Shown: positions 15,577 through 23,631 of the stretch, one piece after another
Numbering within the stretch: position 1 is the first letter of the stretch
Layout: every line of letters starts with the position of its first letter
Source: an uncultured Lachnospiraceae bacterium
Lineage (GTDB): Bacteria > Bacillota > Clostridia > Lachnospirales > Lachnospiraceae
Length of the DNA stretch: 27,913 bases
NCBI GenBank assembly: GCA_910585995.1
Contig: CAJUGG010000015.1
Coordinates: forward strand, 1-27,913
Direction of reading: 5' to 3'
Program-made: the position numbers and the translations under genes
Notes under the pieces: model-generated
The model's input: only the letters and a program-made list of their open reading frames with translations
What the model was told of the DNA's origin: nothing
Database searches by the model: none

Positions 15577-16194
15577 ATGGAATATGGAAAGATCACTCCC
15601 AAACAGCAGGAGATTTTAGACTTTATTAAATCAGAGATTTTACAGAAGGGTTATCCGCCCGCAGTGCGTGATATCTGTGAAGCAGTTCATTTAAAATCCA
15701 CTTCTTCTGTACACTCTCACCTAGAGACACTTGAAAAAAACGGCTACATCCGCAGAGACCCCACCAAACCTCGTGCAATCGAGATCATGGAGGAGAATTT
15801 CTACATGCTGCGCCACGAGGTGGTCAATGTTCCTCTTGTAGGCACTGTAGCTGCCGGACAGCCGATTCTCGCGGCCGAGAATATCGAATCCTATTTCCCG
15901 ATCCCGGCAGAATATATTTCCAACCACGACACCTTTATGCTCAAAGTCAAAGGAGACAGCATGGTCAATGCAGGGATCTTTGACGGTGACCGGATTATGG
16001 TTCAGCAGCAGAACACTGCTCAGAATGGAGATATTGTCGTAGCTATGGTGGATGATTCTGCCACAGTAAAGACGTTTTACAAAGAAAATGGCCACTATCG
16101 CCTGCAACCGGAAAATGATTCCATGAATCCGATCATCGTGGACGAAGTGACCATCTTAGGAAAAGTATTTGGTGTGTTCCGTCTGTTTGAATAA
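15577..16194 (+). CDS. lexA: LexA repressor of the SOS response
   Basis: 205 residues, normal length. The winged-helix DNA-binding domain is residues 1-~70 (TPKQQEILDFIKSEI, then TSSVHSHLETLEKNGYI). The self-cleavage site Ala93-Gly94 is in VGTVAAGQP, and the catalytic pair is Ser128 (KGDSMVNAGI) and Lys165 (ATVKTFY). LexA represses DNA-damage genes and cleaves itself when RecA filaments form. I chose the ATG at 15577 because TTAGGAGG lies seven bases upstream and the protein then begins exactly like other LexA proteins; a longer in-frame reading from 15496 would translate the repeat. Its stop is only five bases from the stop of the convergent VanY-like gene, with no terminator between them, so the two transcripts probably overlap. 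Confidence 0.97.
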   Translation: MEYGKITPKQQEILDFIKSEILQKGYPPAVRDICEAVHLKSTSSVHSHLETLEKNGYIRRDPTKPRAIEIMEENFYMLRHEVVNVPLVGTVAAGQPILAAENIESYFPIPAEYISNHDTFMLKVKGDSMVNAGIFDGDRIMVQQQNTAQNGDIVVAMVDDSATVKTFYKENGHYRLQPENDSMNPIIVDEVTILGKVFGVFRLFE

Positions 16195-16199
16195 TATGT

Positions 16200-16991
16200 T
16201 TAAAGCCCCAGATATTCCTCAAGAGACAAGTCTTGTTCCATGATTTCTTTTGCTGCATCTATTCCTACATAGCGAAAGTGCCAGGACTCATAAGATACCT
16301 TAGTGATATCTTCTTTCTCTTTGGGATAGCGAAGGATAAAACCGTACTGGCTGCAGTGCTCCTGCAGCCACAGGATCTCAGCGGTACGTCCCTGCTTTTC
16401 ATCTAAGATCTGATAATCTTTTGACACAATATCCACAGCCAGTCCTGAGGCATGTTCGCTGCATCCTACAGGCATGGTTTCTTTTGTGACCTCTTCATAC
16501 GCCGCAGAATACGAATATCCCTGCCGGACTAAGTCATCGATATCCTCATCTAAAAGCTCCCTCTGGCGTTCCACACTTCGATAAGAAGAAGCAATCCAGA
16601 ACTGAAGCCCTTCCTCTTCGCCTGCCGCTAACATCTCCCTTAGAGGCTGTACGATAGACGCATCCACTTCTGCCCCGTATTCCCGCATCCGTTCCAAGTT
16701 AGGCTGATAATCTTCTGGCAGCGGATGGTCCTTATTGACCAGCAAAAGCTCTGCAGCGCTGGCAACCACAGGGATGTCTTTTTCTCCTTTATTGTCCGTA
16801 TGCTGTGGATCTTTTTCAGAATCTTCTAAAACCCCTTCCTCTTCTGTGGAAAAATATTTGAGTGCACAGGAGGTAAGATTCCAAGTCATCAAAAGAATCA
16901 CGATTCCAAGCATACTTACGGTGCTGCGCCAAAAGACCTGCCGGATGATTCTCTTTCTCCTGCGGCGTTTTTTCTCTCTTGTACCTCTCAT
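16200..16991 (-). CDS. VanY-like D-alanyl-D-alanine carboxypeptidase (M15B)
   Basis: 263 residues. A basic N-terminus (KKRRRRKRIIR) precedes a membrane anchor (TVSMLGIVILLMTWNL), then an acidic linker and the peptidase domain outside the cell. Zinc and active-site motifs are SSYRSVERQ, SEHASGLAVDI (His and Asp) and ESWHFRYVG (second His), as in VanY/LdcB-type M15B enzymes that trim the peptide stem of peptidoglycan. The ATG at 16989-16991 is chosen because AAAGGAGAG precedes it; the in-frame TTG at 17018 lies inside the upstream region and has no ribosome binding site. It is the last gene of the operon with the two-component system, 43 bp after the unknown gene, which suggests wall remodelling in response to an envelope signal. 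It is not evidence of vancomycin resistance, since no vanH, vanA or vanX-like gene is present. Confidence 0.88.
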   Translation of the reverse strand: MRGTREKKRRRRKRIIRQVFWRSTVSMLGIVILLMTWNLTSCALKYFSTEEEGVLEDSEKDPQHTDNKGEKDIPVVASAAELLLVNKDHPLPEDYQPNLERMREYGAEVDASIVQPLREMLAAGEEEGLQFWIASSYRSVERQRELLDEDIDDLVRQGYSYSAAYEEVTKETMPVGCSEHASGLAVDIVSKDYQILDEKQGRTAEILWLQEHCSQYGFILRYPKEKEDITKVSYESWHFRYVGIDAAKEIMEQDLSLEEYLGL

Positions 16992-17034
16992 AGATGATAT
17001 TCTCTCCTTTATCTTCAAGTGATGGTTATATCTG

Positions 17035-17964
17035 TCACAGCAATTCCTCTGCCCAGCGGATCAGATCCTGAAACCCAATACTGATTCCCAGATAATCAGA
17101 AAATGGCTCCAATGCTATCCTTTTTTCCACATAGATATTTTGGGTGGACTCTGGTTTTTTATCAAAATACAAGATCGCAATTCCGATCTTGTTGTACAAG
17201 GTGTTCTGTCCTACATAGGTACTCCCGATGGCTCCATAATAATTTTCACAGCCAACAGAAAATGTATCTGTAACAGAATCCGTGTATTCTTCTGATTTTA
17301 TGGAACTCTTACCAGAAACTGCATCCGTTCCGACGGAGAACATCTCATGTTCCATCTGATAGGCAGTGGCCATATAAGAGGCGGATTCATTATAGATTTT
17401 CGCATAATAGATCTGATAGGTTATGGCATTGGCGATAAACGTATAGTCAAATCGTTTCCCATCCGAAAAATTCAGATACCAGAAATTCAGCATTTCTTTT
17501 TTATTGGGATCCTCTAATGACTCATAAGTCAGGCTGTAAGAGCGGGCAAACGTCACATCTTCCGTCCAGTTGTAATAAGAGGGGATAAAATATCCGTCTT
17601 CTGTCTCAACCAGATCATCGTTAATCCCAGTCCAGGGGATGGCACCGCACTCGGACATTATCATGCTCTGTTCATATACGGCTGCTAACAAATCTTTACT
17701 AATCTGATCCGGATCTTCCAAACTTAGCAAAAGTACTGGTTCTTCCCCTGTTGTATTCAGATATTGAAACGCTCTGGCTACCTCTACCACATCATTTGAA
17801 GCTGGTTTTAAAAAGGAAAAGTCCGTTCGATTAGATATTTCCATATAATTCATTCTGCGGTAGTCCAGGCTTCTGCTAAGATAACGAGGCAAAAATATGA
17901 CGCCCACGGTCAGAAATATCGTCCCGACCAGGCAAAACCAGAAAATAGGTATCTTTTTCCTCAT
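17035..17964 (-). CDS. Membrane-anchored protein of unknown function, in the two-component operon
   Basis: 309 residues. One N-terminal hydrophobic segment (IFWFCLVGTIFLTVGVIFL, residues ~7-25) makes it a signal-anchored extracellular protein. The rest is rich in Tyr, Ser, Asp and Glu with no obvious catalytic motif. I do not recognise a family. Its ATG overlaps the kinase stop codon (ATGA), so it is translationally coupled to the sensor, and a VanY-like gene follows. Proteins in this position often modulate the kinase (as YycH/YycI do for WalK) or act with the wall enzyme; either is inference only. Confidence 0.8.
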   Translation of the reverse strand: MRKKIPIFWFCLVGTIFLTVGVIFLPRYLSRSLDYRRMNYMEISNRTDFSFLKPASNDVVEVARAFQYLNTTGEEPVLLLSLEDPDQISKDLLAAVYEQSMIMSECGAIPWTGINDDLVETEDGYFIPSYYNWTEDVTFARSYSLTYESLEDPNKKEMLNFWYLNFSDGKRFDYTFIANAITYQIYYAKIYNESASYMATAYQMEHEMFSVGTDAVSGKSSIKSEEYTDSVTDTFSVGCENYYGAIGSTYVGQNTLYNKIGIAILYFDKKPESTQNIYVEKRIALEPFSDYLGISIGFQDLIRWAEELL

Positions 17965-19385
17965 CTCTTTGTTTCCTTTCTATTTCCAAACTGTAAGGCG
18001 ATAGAAGTTCCTTTTCCAGGAAGACTGAAGATCTTCCAACGCACCTCATGAATCGCCAGTATCCGGCTGCAAAGAGTCATGCCAAGTCCTGCCCCGCCTT
18101 CTTTTCTGGCACGGGATTTGTCCACCATATAGAATGCTTCTGTGATACGGGAAATCTCCTTTTGTTCCATCCCGCAGCCTTCATCCATCACACAGAGCAG
18201 ATATCCGCTTGGATACTGTCGGCCCCTGATATAGATCGTCTTACCAGGTTCCATGGCTTTTCTGGCATTGTCTAAGAGGTTAGTAAAGACAGAGATCAGA
18301 AGATCCTTTTCTCCGATGATCATGGTGTCCCGCATCCGCATCCTCAGTACAATCCTTTTTTCTGCCCGTTTGACCTCAGTCAGTTTTACAGCTTCTAGCA
18401 GAAGCTTTTGCAGCGAAAGCGGACGAAAGGCATAGTCCTGTTTATCTGAGACGATCAGCTCTAACAGCTTAAAAGACAAGCTTTCAAGACGTTTTCCCTG
18501 ATGGAAGATATAGTTGACTGCCTCTAACGTCTCTTCGGGACTACAATCAATACTTCGCAGCATATCTGCATAGCCGATGATGGAAGTCAGAGGCGTCTTT
18601 AGCTCATGGGCAAAAGAGGCAGTAAAGTCTTCCTGCTTTTTCGCCTGCATGGTCAACTCTTCCATCTTTTCGGAAATGGTATCTGCCATATTGTTAAAAT
18701 CTCTGGCTAACTCCGCGATCTCATCTCTGCCTTTTTCTACGGCCCGCACATCATAATTTCCCCTGGTAAACCGTTTGGTCGTACGGGAGAGGCTGGCGAT
18801 GGAATGGGTCAGCATATGGGTGACAATAAAGATCAAGATGGTCATAATAAAGACGGCAACCACCATCACAATCGTATACCAATCGTAATATTCTTCCCGC
18901 TCTGCGTAGATACTGGAGATATTTTGCACATTTTCCAGATAATAGACATGACTGCCAATCATAGACCGGCAGGCGAACAACAGATAGGTATTTTTCTCGA
19001 TGCGAAACAACTGATATCCACAAGGGATCTGCTGCTGTTCCAAAGTGCGGCGCAGTTCATCATCAAACGTCTGATAATTTCTGTTTTCATAGAGAAGTTG
19101 CTGTTCTTCGTTATAGATCCGAAAGATGCTGCCGGAATCGGCCAAATTCTCGGTAATCGATGCCGCAGTTGCCGGTATCATGCTGTCATCTTGATAGATC
19201 TCATCCAAAGTATTGAGATTCATCTCAAAAGACAGTTGAAACATGCGGTTTTCCCGTTCCAGTTCTTTTAGCACCCGCTGATAGGATTTTTCAAAGGTAA
19301 GCTGAATCATCCAGGTTCCAAATGAACCAAATGCCAAAAGCAACAGTACCGTAAAGGAAAAATAGACTTTCCAGAAAAATCTCAT
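17961..19385 (-). CDS. Sensor histidine kinase
   Basis: 474 residues. The first membrane helix is residues ~7-27, an extracellular sensor region of ~140 residues follows, and the second helix is ~168-192 (IVMVVAVFIMTILIFIVTHML). Then come a HAMP linker, a HisKA dimerisation helix with the phosphorylated His260 in FAHELKTPLTSIIGY, and an HATPase domain with NLLDNARKAM (N box), MDEGCGM (G1) and GGAGLGMTLC (G2). It phosphorylates the regulator encoded just upstream; the genes overlap by four bases. The sensed signal is unknown; linkage to a D,D-carboxypeptidase suggests an envelope signal. Confidence 0.95.
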   Translation of the reverse strand: MRFFWKVYFSFTVLLLLAFGSFGTWMIQLTFEKSYQRVLKELERENRMFQLSFEMNLNTLDEIYQDDSMIPATAASITENLADSGSIFRIYNEEQQLLYENRNYQTFDDELRRTLEQQQIPCGYQLFRIEKNTYLLFACRSMIGSHVYYLENVQNISSIYAEREEYYDWYTIVMVVAVFIMTILIFIVTHMLTHSIASLSRTTKRFTRGNYDVRAVEKGRDEIAELARDFNNMADTISEKMEELTMQAKKQEDFTASFAHELKTPLTSIIGYADMLRSIDCSPEETLEAVNYIFHQGKRLESLSFKLLELIVSDKQDYAFRPLSLQKLLLEAVKLTEVKRAEKRIVLRMRMRDTMIIGEKDLLISVFTNLLDNARKAMEPGKTIYIRGRQYPSGYLLCVMDEGCGMEQKEISRITEAFYMVDKSRARKEGGAGLGMTLCSRILAIHEVRWKIFSLPGKGTSIALQFGNRKETKR

Positions 19386-20041
19386 AACAGTGTCTCCAGG
19401 CGATAGCCAATCTTATAGACCGCGCAGATATGTTTTTCCCAGCCCAGCTTTTTCTTAAGCCTTTGTACATGCAGATCCACGGTACGACTGTCCCCTGTAT
19501 ATTCCTTTTCCCACACTTGTTCATAGATCACTTCCCGATAGAGTGCGATATTAGGATTGCGGACGAAAAACAAAAGCAGTTCATACTCTTTCAGTGTCAA
19601 AAGCACCTGCTGTTTATTCTGCGTCACAATCCGGGAAGAAAGATCGATCTCCACATCCAGCACTTTTAAGATCTTTCCGATCTTATTGTAGCGGCGCAGC
19701 ACTGCTTCCACTCTGGCCAGCATCTCTACAATCTCAAAAGGTTTGGTGATATAGTCCTCAGCGCCCATCTTAAGGCCTGCCACTTTGTTGTCGGTGGTGC
19801 CCATTGCTGTGATAAATATAACTGGAAGACTGAGCGTCTTTGCATATTCCATCAACTCGTATCCGCTGATTTTAGGGAGCATGATGTCTAACAAAAGCAG
19901 ATCATAATGCCCTTCCTCCATAAGATTAGCTGCCTCCTCTCCATCATAGGCACAAATACACTGGTATCCAGCCTTTTTCAGATTTACGCGAATCAGGTTA
20001 GCAATCGGTTCTTCGTCTTCCGCGATCAGTATTTTCAGCAT
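19382..20041 (-). CDS. OmpR-family response regulator
   Basis: 219 residues. The receiver domain is residues 1-~115, with acidic pocket AEDEE, phosphorylated Asp52 in LLLLDIMLP, Thr78 (FITAM) and Lys100 (YITKPFE). The C-terminal winged-helix domain includes LTLKEYELLLFFV and SRTVDLHVQRLKKKLG. It is the first gene of the four-gene operon, with GGGAG nine bases before the ATG and a strong promoter upstream. Targets probably include its own operon. Confidence 0.95.
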   Translation of the reverse strand: MLKILIAEDEEPIANLIRVNLKKAGYQCICAYDGEEAANLMEEGHYDLLLLDIMLPKISGYELMEYAKTLSLPVIFITAMGTTDNKVAGLKMGAEDYITKPFEIVEMLARVEAVLRRYNKIGKILKVLDVEIDLSSRIVTQNKQQVLLTLKEYELLLFFVRNPNIALYREVIYEQVWEKEYTGDSRTVDLHVQRLKKKLGWEKHICAVYKIGYRLETLL

Positions 20042-20122
20042 ATTGTTAATCTCCCTCTTGTACTGTGTCTAGGATATAATGAGTTTGCATCAAATTTGTA
20101 TCTCGTTTTGGATAATTTACTG

Positions 20123-20151
20123 ATTATACTATATTCTATTCGGAGTATCAA
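20123..20151 (-). promoter_or_regulatory. Promoter of the two-component/VanY operon
   Basis: On the minus strand TTGATA (20146-20151), a 17-bp spacer and TATAAT (20123-20128) form a near-consensus sigma-A promoter about 80 bases before the response regulator start. It begins just after the terminator of the anti-sigma gene. Confidence 0.7.
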
Positions 20152-20157
20152 GTTGAC

Positions 20158-20197
20158 ATAAAAATGCCCGCTGTGGACATCTTAGCCCACAGCGGGC
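20158..20197 (-). terminator. Terminator after the anti-sigma factor gene
   Basis: The 11-bp perfect stem GCCCGCTGTGG (20166-20176) and CCACAGCGGGC (20187-20197) has a 10-base loop and is followed on the minus strand by ATTTTTATG. It isolates the sigma/anti-sigma operon from the next operon in the same direction. Confidence 0.85.
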
Positions 20198-20212
20198 CTG
20201 AATGGGGAAGTC

Positions 20213-21247
20213 TTACCTAAGTGGTATGGTATCTTCTCCCATCAAGATCTCTGACACCTGCTTGGGGTCAACAATTTTCCTGAAGGGTAACAAAAGTCTG
20301 TAATAAGCCTCACCATCTCCAAACCCTTCTGTCAATGGAATCATTAGGTCTTCTTCGATGGTGGTGCCATCCTGATATTTTACACCAGTAGGATAGAGAG
20401 CTGTGAGTTCATCCAACTGATCTAAATTGACCTGTTCTTTGGTTTCCATATTACGGACATCGTTCCCATCATAGATAATCTCCATGGATAATGGAGAGAG
20501 TGAGACGGATAATACATGAACCGGATAACCGGATAATTGATATTCTCCTCCTAACTCATAAGGGACCATCTCATAAGGATGTACATCTAAGGTAAAACCC
20601 CAGGTTCCAGAGAGAAGGACCTCGCCTTCCCCTGCTTTTTGCGCTGGTTCTCCGCGAAGAGTGGTAAACGTAAGATTCATAATCAGATTTTCTTCAGATT
20701 GTTCATGTTTGGTGCCGTAGATCTCAAAATAGCGGGTATTAGAGATTTCTTGTTCTGTTTCATCTACAAATCCCCAAGTTAAGGCACAAAATGGGTCTTC
20801 TTTGTCACCAAAATCCAGAGTGTAATCCAGGGAGTAATCGGGCGTGATCCTGGTATTTGTATCTTCTGCGGTCACTTCCCAAAGGGCATAGAAGCGGTTT
20901 TTGTCCTGGATGGTCTGGATCGCTGTGATGGTCAGACCCTGGTCTGTGACGCTCTGTGAGACTTCCTGGGCGATCTGGTTCATAGTGAGTTCATCTTTGG
21001 TCTCCTCGTCGGCTTCAAAGACCTGGCTGGCTCTTTCGTTCCACTGGAAGATCTCAGCAGCAGCGGCTGTGGTGCCAATCAGAGCGATGCAGGCAGCAGA
21101 CAGTAACCAGATTCTTTTTTTGGATGATTTCTTCATGATGATTTCCTCCTGTTCGTCAAGGGACGACAGAGTATCTAATACAGAGCGGTGTACCAGGTCA
21201 GGTACTTCCGGGTAATCCTGTTTCCAGTCAACATGTCTCATATCCAT
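20213..21247 (-). CDS. DUF4179-type anti-sigma factor
   Basis: 344 residues. A short cytoplasmic N-terminal part (residues 1-~45) precedes one membrane helix (RIWLLSAACIALIGTTAAAA, ~46-65) and a large outer domain of beta character that fits the DUF4179 family found beside ECF sigma factors in Clostridia. The cytoplasmic part is short and lacks a zinc-binding HxxxCxxC motif, so it is not a ZAS-type anti-sigma. The start at 21247 overlaps the sigma factor gene by 20 bp, indicating coupled translation. It probably holds the sigma factor inactive at the membrane until a surface signal arrives. Confidence 0.8.
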   Translation of the reverse strand: MDMRHVDWKQDYPEVPDLVHRSVLDTLSSLDEQEEIIMKKSSKKRIWLLSAACIALIGTTAAAAEIFQWNERASQVFEADEETKDELTMNQIAQEVSQSVTDQGLTITAIQTIQDKNRFYALWEVTAEDTNTRITPDYSLDYTLDFGDKEDPFCALTWGFVDETEQEISNTRYFEIYGTKHEQSEENLIMNLTFTTLRGEPAQKAGEGEVLLSGTWGFTLDVHPYEMVPYELGGEYQLSGYPVHVLSVSLSPLSMEIIYDGNDVRNMETKEQVNLDQLDELTALYPTGVKYQDGTTIEEDLMIPLTEGFGDGEAYYRLLLPFRKIVDPKQVSEILMGEDTIPLR

Positions 21248-21713
21248 ACTCTTTTTTCAGCCTCTCTTTCATTTGATTTCTGGCACGATGAAGCCTGACC
21301 TTCACAGTGCTGTCGGTTAGATGCAGGACCTGTCCGATTTCCTTGATAGAATACCCTTCTACATAGTGAAGAATAAAAGGAATCCGATAGGATTCGGAAA
21401 GCTTCTCGATCTCCAGATATAGTTCAGAATATTTTGATGTATCTTCACTCTTTCGTTCATCTAAATAATCTTCATAAGATACCTGCGATCGTCTGCTGCG
21501 AAGCAGCTGATAGGCTTCATTGATCAGAATTCTGGTCAGCCAGGTCTTGAAAAATGCTTCTTTTTTCAGTGTGTGCAGTTTTTCATATGCCGATAAGATG
21601 GCATTTTGCATGGCGTCTGCACAGTCTTCGTCATTTTTCAATATGGATTTAGCAATATGATACAGGCTTTTCTCCGCCTTTAATACCTCTGCCGTAAACT
21701 GTTCCTTGTTCAT
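21228..21713 (-). CDS. ECF-type RNA polymerase sigma factor
   Basis: 161 residues, normal for the group. Region 2 includes DCADAMQNAILSAYEKL and FKTWLTRILINEAYQLLRS; region 4 includes YSIKEIGQVLHLTDSTVKV and RLHRARNQMKERL. It directs RNA polymerase to a small set of promoters, and the adjacent membrane anti-sigma factor controls it. AAAGG lies nine bases before the ATG. Upstream is a plausible ECF-type promoter, so the gene may activate itself. Confidence 0.93.
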   Translation of the reverse strand: MNKEQFTAEVLKAEKSLYHIAKSILKNDEDCADAMQNAILSAYEKLHTLKKEAFFKTWLTRILINEAYQLLRSRRSQVSYEDYLDERKSEDTSKYSELYLEIEKLSESYRIPFILHYVEGYSIKEIGQVLHLTDSTVKVRLHRARNQMKERLKKEYGYETC

Positions 21714-21733
21714 CTTGTTTGCCTTTCCAGTCG

Positions 21734-21749
21734 GTCTTAGCGCTAAGAC
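21734..21749. promoter_or_regulatory. Perfect 16-bp palindrome in the sigma factor leader
   Basis: GTCTTAGCGCTAAGAC is perfectly self-complementary and lies about 20 bases upstream of the sigma factor start codon, between promoter and ribosome binding site. It could be a repressor operator or a small RNA hairpin next to the ribosome binding site. It has no second copy in the window. Confidence 0.45.
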
Positions 21750-21789
21750 TTGGGCTTTTTCAACAAATTTGTTTTACAAAAGTTAGATG

Positions 21790-21813
21790 AGACAGAGAGG
21801 GAAAAGGTTACAA
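21790..21813 (-). promoter_or_regulatory. Candidate ECF-type autoregulatory promoter
   Basis: On the minus strand TGTAACC (21807-21813) followed by TTTT resembles the AAC-type -35 of Firmicutes ECF promoters, and GTCT (21790-21793) about 13 bases later resembles the -10 (CGTC or GTCT). No good sigma-A promoter is seen for the gene. It starts just downstream of the flotillin terminator hairpin. Confidence 0.45.
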
Positions 21814-21822
21814 TCTTTATAT

Positions 21823-21855
21823 AAAAAAGCGATGCCCGATAGACATCGCTTTTTT
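21823..21855. terminator. Bidirectional terminator after the flotillin gene
   Basis: AAAAAAGCGATG (21823-21834) and CATCGCTTTTTT (21844-21855) form a perfect 12-bp stem with A and T runs at the base, so it can work in both directions. It lies directly after the flotillin stop and before the ECF promoter. Confidence 0.9.
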
Positions 21856-21858
21856 ATG

Positions 21859-23484
21859 TTAGTTTCCTTCGTCCTTTGGTTCTTTTTCTTCATCGAAAAT
21901 ATGTTCGATTTTATTTTCCACATCTGACACCCCGGAGATATTTAAGTTTCGGGTTACTTTTGCATCATATGTATCGGCTTTTACAATCTCTGCCAGGTCG
22001 ATGCCGACGGTCTCTTTCATCGCCTCAAACAGCTTGGTCATAATCGCCGGTACATTGCCAGCCACATCCCCCACGCCTGTATCAGAAGAGCCTCCGCCTA
22101 TGATGGTGATCTTATCGATCTGCGTCAGCGGCTCTGCGATCTTCCCGGCAATCTCAGGCAGCACATCGATCAGCATCTCTGCCACTGCGGCACGATTGTA
22201 TTTCTGATAAGCGTCTGCCTTTTTCTCCATCGCTTCCGCTTCTGCCATACCTTTGGCCCGAATCGCCTCTGCTTCTGCCTCTCCTCTGGCCTGGATACCA
22301 GCGGCTTCCTGCTCCATCGAATATTTGTTCGCTTCGGCTTGCGCTTTCTTGGCCAGAGCTTCCTGCTCGGATTCGTATTTTTTAGCTTCCGCCTGGGCTT
22401 TTCTAGCCAAAGCATCCTGTTCGGCTTCGTACTTTTTCGCAGTCGCCTCCTGCTCTGCCTCGTATTTTTTCGCTTCCGCATCTCTCTGACGTTTCGCCAA
22501 AGCCGCTGCTGCCGCCTGCTCCACTGCATAGCGGTCTGCATCTGCTTTCTTGTTGATCTCTGCTTCTAGTGCCTGCTGTTTTACCAGAACTTCTTGTTTT
22601 CTAAGTTCTGCTTCCCGCTCTGCCTTGGCAATCTGTGCATTGACCGTAGCTGTCTGGATGACCTTTTGCTGTTCTTGTTCCTGGATCTTATAAGCGGCAT
22701 CCGCCATCGCCTTTTTCGTGTCGGAGATCTGCTGAAGTTCTGCTTTTTTAATCGCTAACTCATTGTTTTTTTCTGCAATCTCGGTCTCTGAGAGCACTCT
22801 GGCGTCATTGGATGCTTTGTTGGCTTCTGCCTGTGCAATCGCTACATCCCGTTCTGCCTGTGCCCTGGCAATCGAAGCATCTTTTTTAATTTTGGCGGTA
22901 TTATCTGCACCGAGATCTTTGATCAGACCATTTTCATCCGTGACATTCTGGATATTGCAGGATACAATCTCGATCCCCAATTTCTTCATATCCTTGGAAG
23001 CCTTCTCCATCACCTGATCTGAGAAAGAATCCCGGTCGGTATTGATCGATTTCAGTGTCAATGTACCAATGATCTCACGCATATTTCCCTGCAGAGAATC
23101 CTGAAGATCCATCGAGATCTGGTCCGGAGTCTTATTCAGAAAGTTCTTGGCTGCCAGACGAATCCCCTCTGTTGTGGGGTCAATACGCACCTTTGCCACA
23201 GCATCCACATTGACATTGATAAAGTCCGTGGTAGGCACTGACTGCTCGGTTTTGATATCTACAGTCATCTGTCCCAGATACAGTTTATCCATCCGCTCAA
23301 AAAACGGCACCCGGATGCCCGCCCGTCCAATCAGGATCTTAGGTTCCTTTTTAAGTCCTGAGATGATAAATGCCCTGTCCGGCGGAGCCTTTACGTACCC
23401 CATGGCCAGGATGATAAGGATACACACCACCAATATAATCGGCACGATATAGCCGACCATAGGCTGAACTGATACTGCCAGCAT
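21859..23484 (-). CDS. floT: Flotillin-like SPFH membrane scaffold protein
   Basis: 541 residues. A hydrophobic N-terminal segment (VGYIVPIILVVCILIILAMGY, residues ~10-30) anchors it, followed by the SPFH/band-7 domain (~35-230; PPDRAFIISG, GRAGIRVPFFERMD, KKLGIEIVSCNIQNV). A long Glu/Ala/Lys/Gln coiled coil occupies ~230-430, and the C-terminus carries LIDVLPEIAGKIAEPL as in FloT/YuaG. Flotillins organise membrane microdomains and bring signalling and secretion proteins together. Residues ~336-401 are an internal 18-residue repeat. No NfeD/YuaF partner gene is adjacent, although it is common in Bacillus. AGGAGG precedes the ATG by eight bases. Confidence 0.92.
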   Translation of the reverse strand: MLAVSVQPMVGYIVPIILVVCILIILAMGYVKAPPDRAFIISGLKKEPKILIGRAGIRVPFFERMDKLYLGQMTVDIKTEQSVPTTDFINVNVDAVAKVRIDPTTEGIRLAAKNFLNKTPDQISMDLQDSLQGNMREIIGTLTLKSINTDRDSFSDQVMEKASKDMKKLGIEIVSCNIQNVTDENGLIKDLGADNTAKIKKDASIARAQAERDVAIAQAEANKASNDARVLSETEIAEKNNELAIKKAELQQISDTKKAMADAAYKIQEQEQQKVIQTATVNAQIAKAEREAELRKQEVLVKQQALEAEINKKADADRYAVEQAAAAALAKRQRDAEAKKYEAEQEATAKKYEAEQDALARKAQAEAKKYESEQEALAKKAQAEANKYSMEQEAAGIQARGEAEAEAIRAKGMAEAEAMEKKADAYQKYNRAAVAEMLIDVLPEIAGKIAEPLTQIDKITIIGGGSSDTGVGDVAGNVPAIMTKLFEAMKETVGIDLAEIVKADTYDAKVTRNLNISGVSDVENKIEHIFDEEKEPKDEGN

Positions 23485-23522
23485 ACTTTCTCCTCCTTTG
23501 TCTGTATGAAATTTTCATCTTT

Positions 23523-23551
23523 ATTATACTGCTTTGTTAATATATTATCAA
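23523..23551 (-). promoter_or_regulatory. Flotillin gene promoter
   Basis: On the minus strand TTGATA (23546-23551), a 17-bp spacer and TATAAT (23523-23528) form a near-consensus sigma-A promoter, about 40 bases before the flotillin start codon. Confidence 0.7.
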
Positions 23552-23573
23552 GTGGGCGATTCTAAGAAAATCA

Positions 23574-23625
23574 TTTCAAATCTTAGGAAATTGTGATATG
23601 ATAAACACAGATTGAAACGAGGAGG
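23574..23625 (+). promoter_or_regulatory. Promoter and ribosome binding site of the lipoprotein gene
   Basis: TTTCAA (23574-23579), 17 bp, then TATGAT (23597-23602). The -35 lies between TTCTAAGA (23560-23567) and TCTTAGGAA (23581-23589), an imperfect inverted repeat that might be an operator. GGAGG at 23621-23625 favours the second of two consecutive ATG codons (23632). Confidence 0.45.
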
Positions 23626-23631
23626 CTCATG

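Noticed and set aside
16200..20041. A vancomycin resistance cluster
   Set aside because: A regulator, a kinase and a VanY-like enzyme are present, but no vanH, ligase or vanX-like gene; this arrangement is common in Clostridia without resistance.
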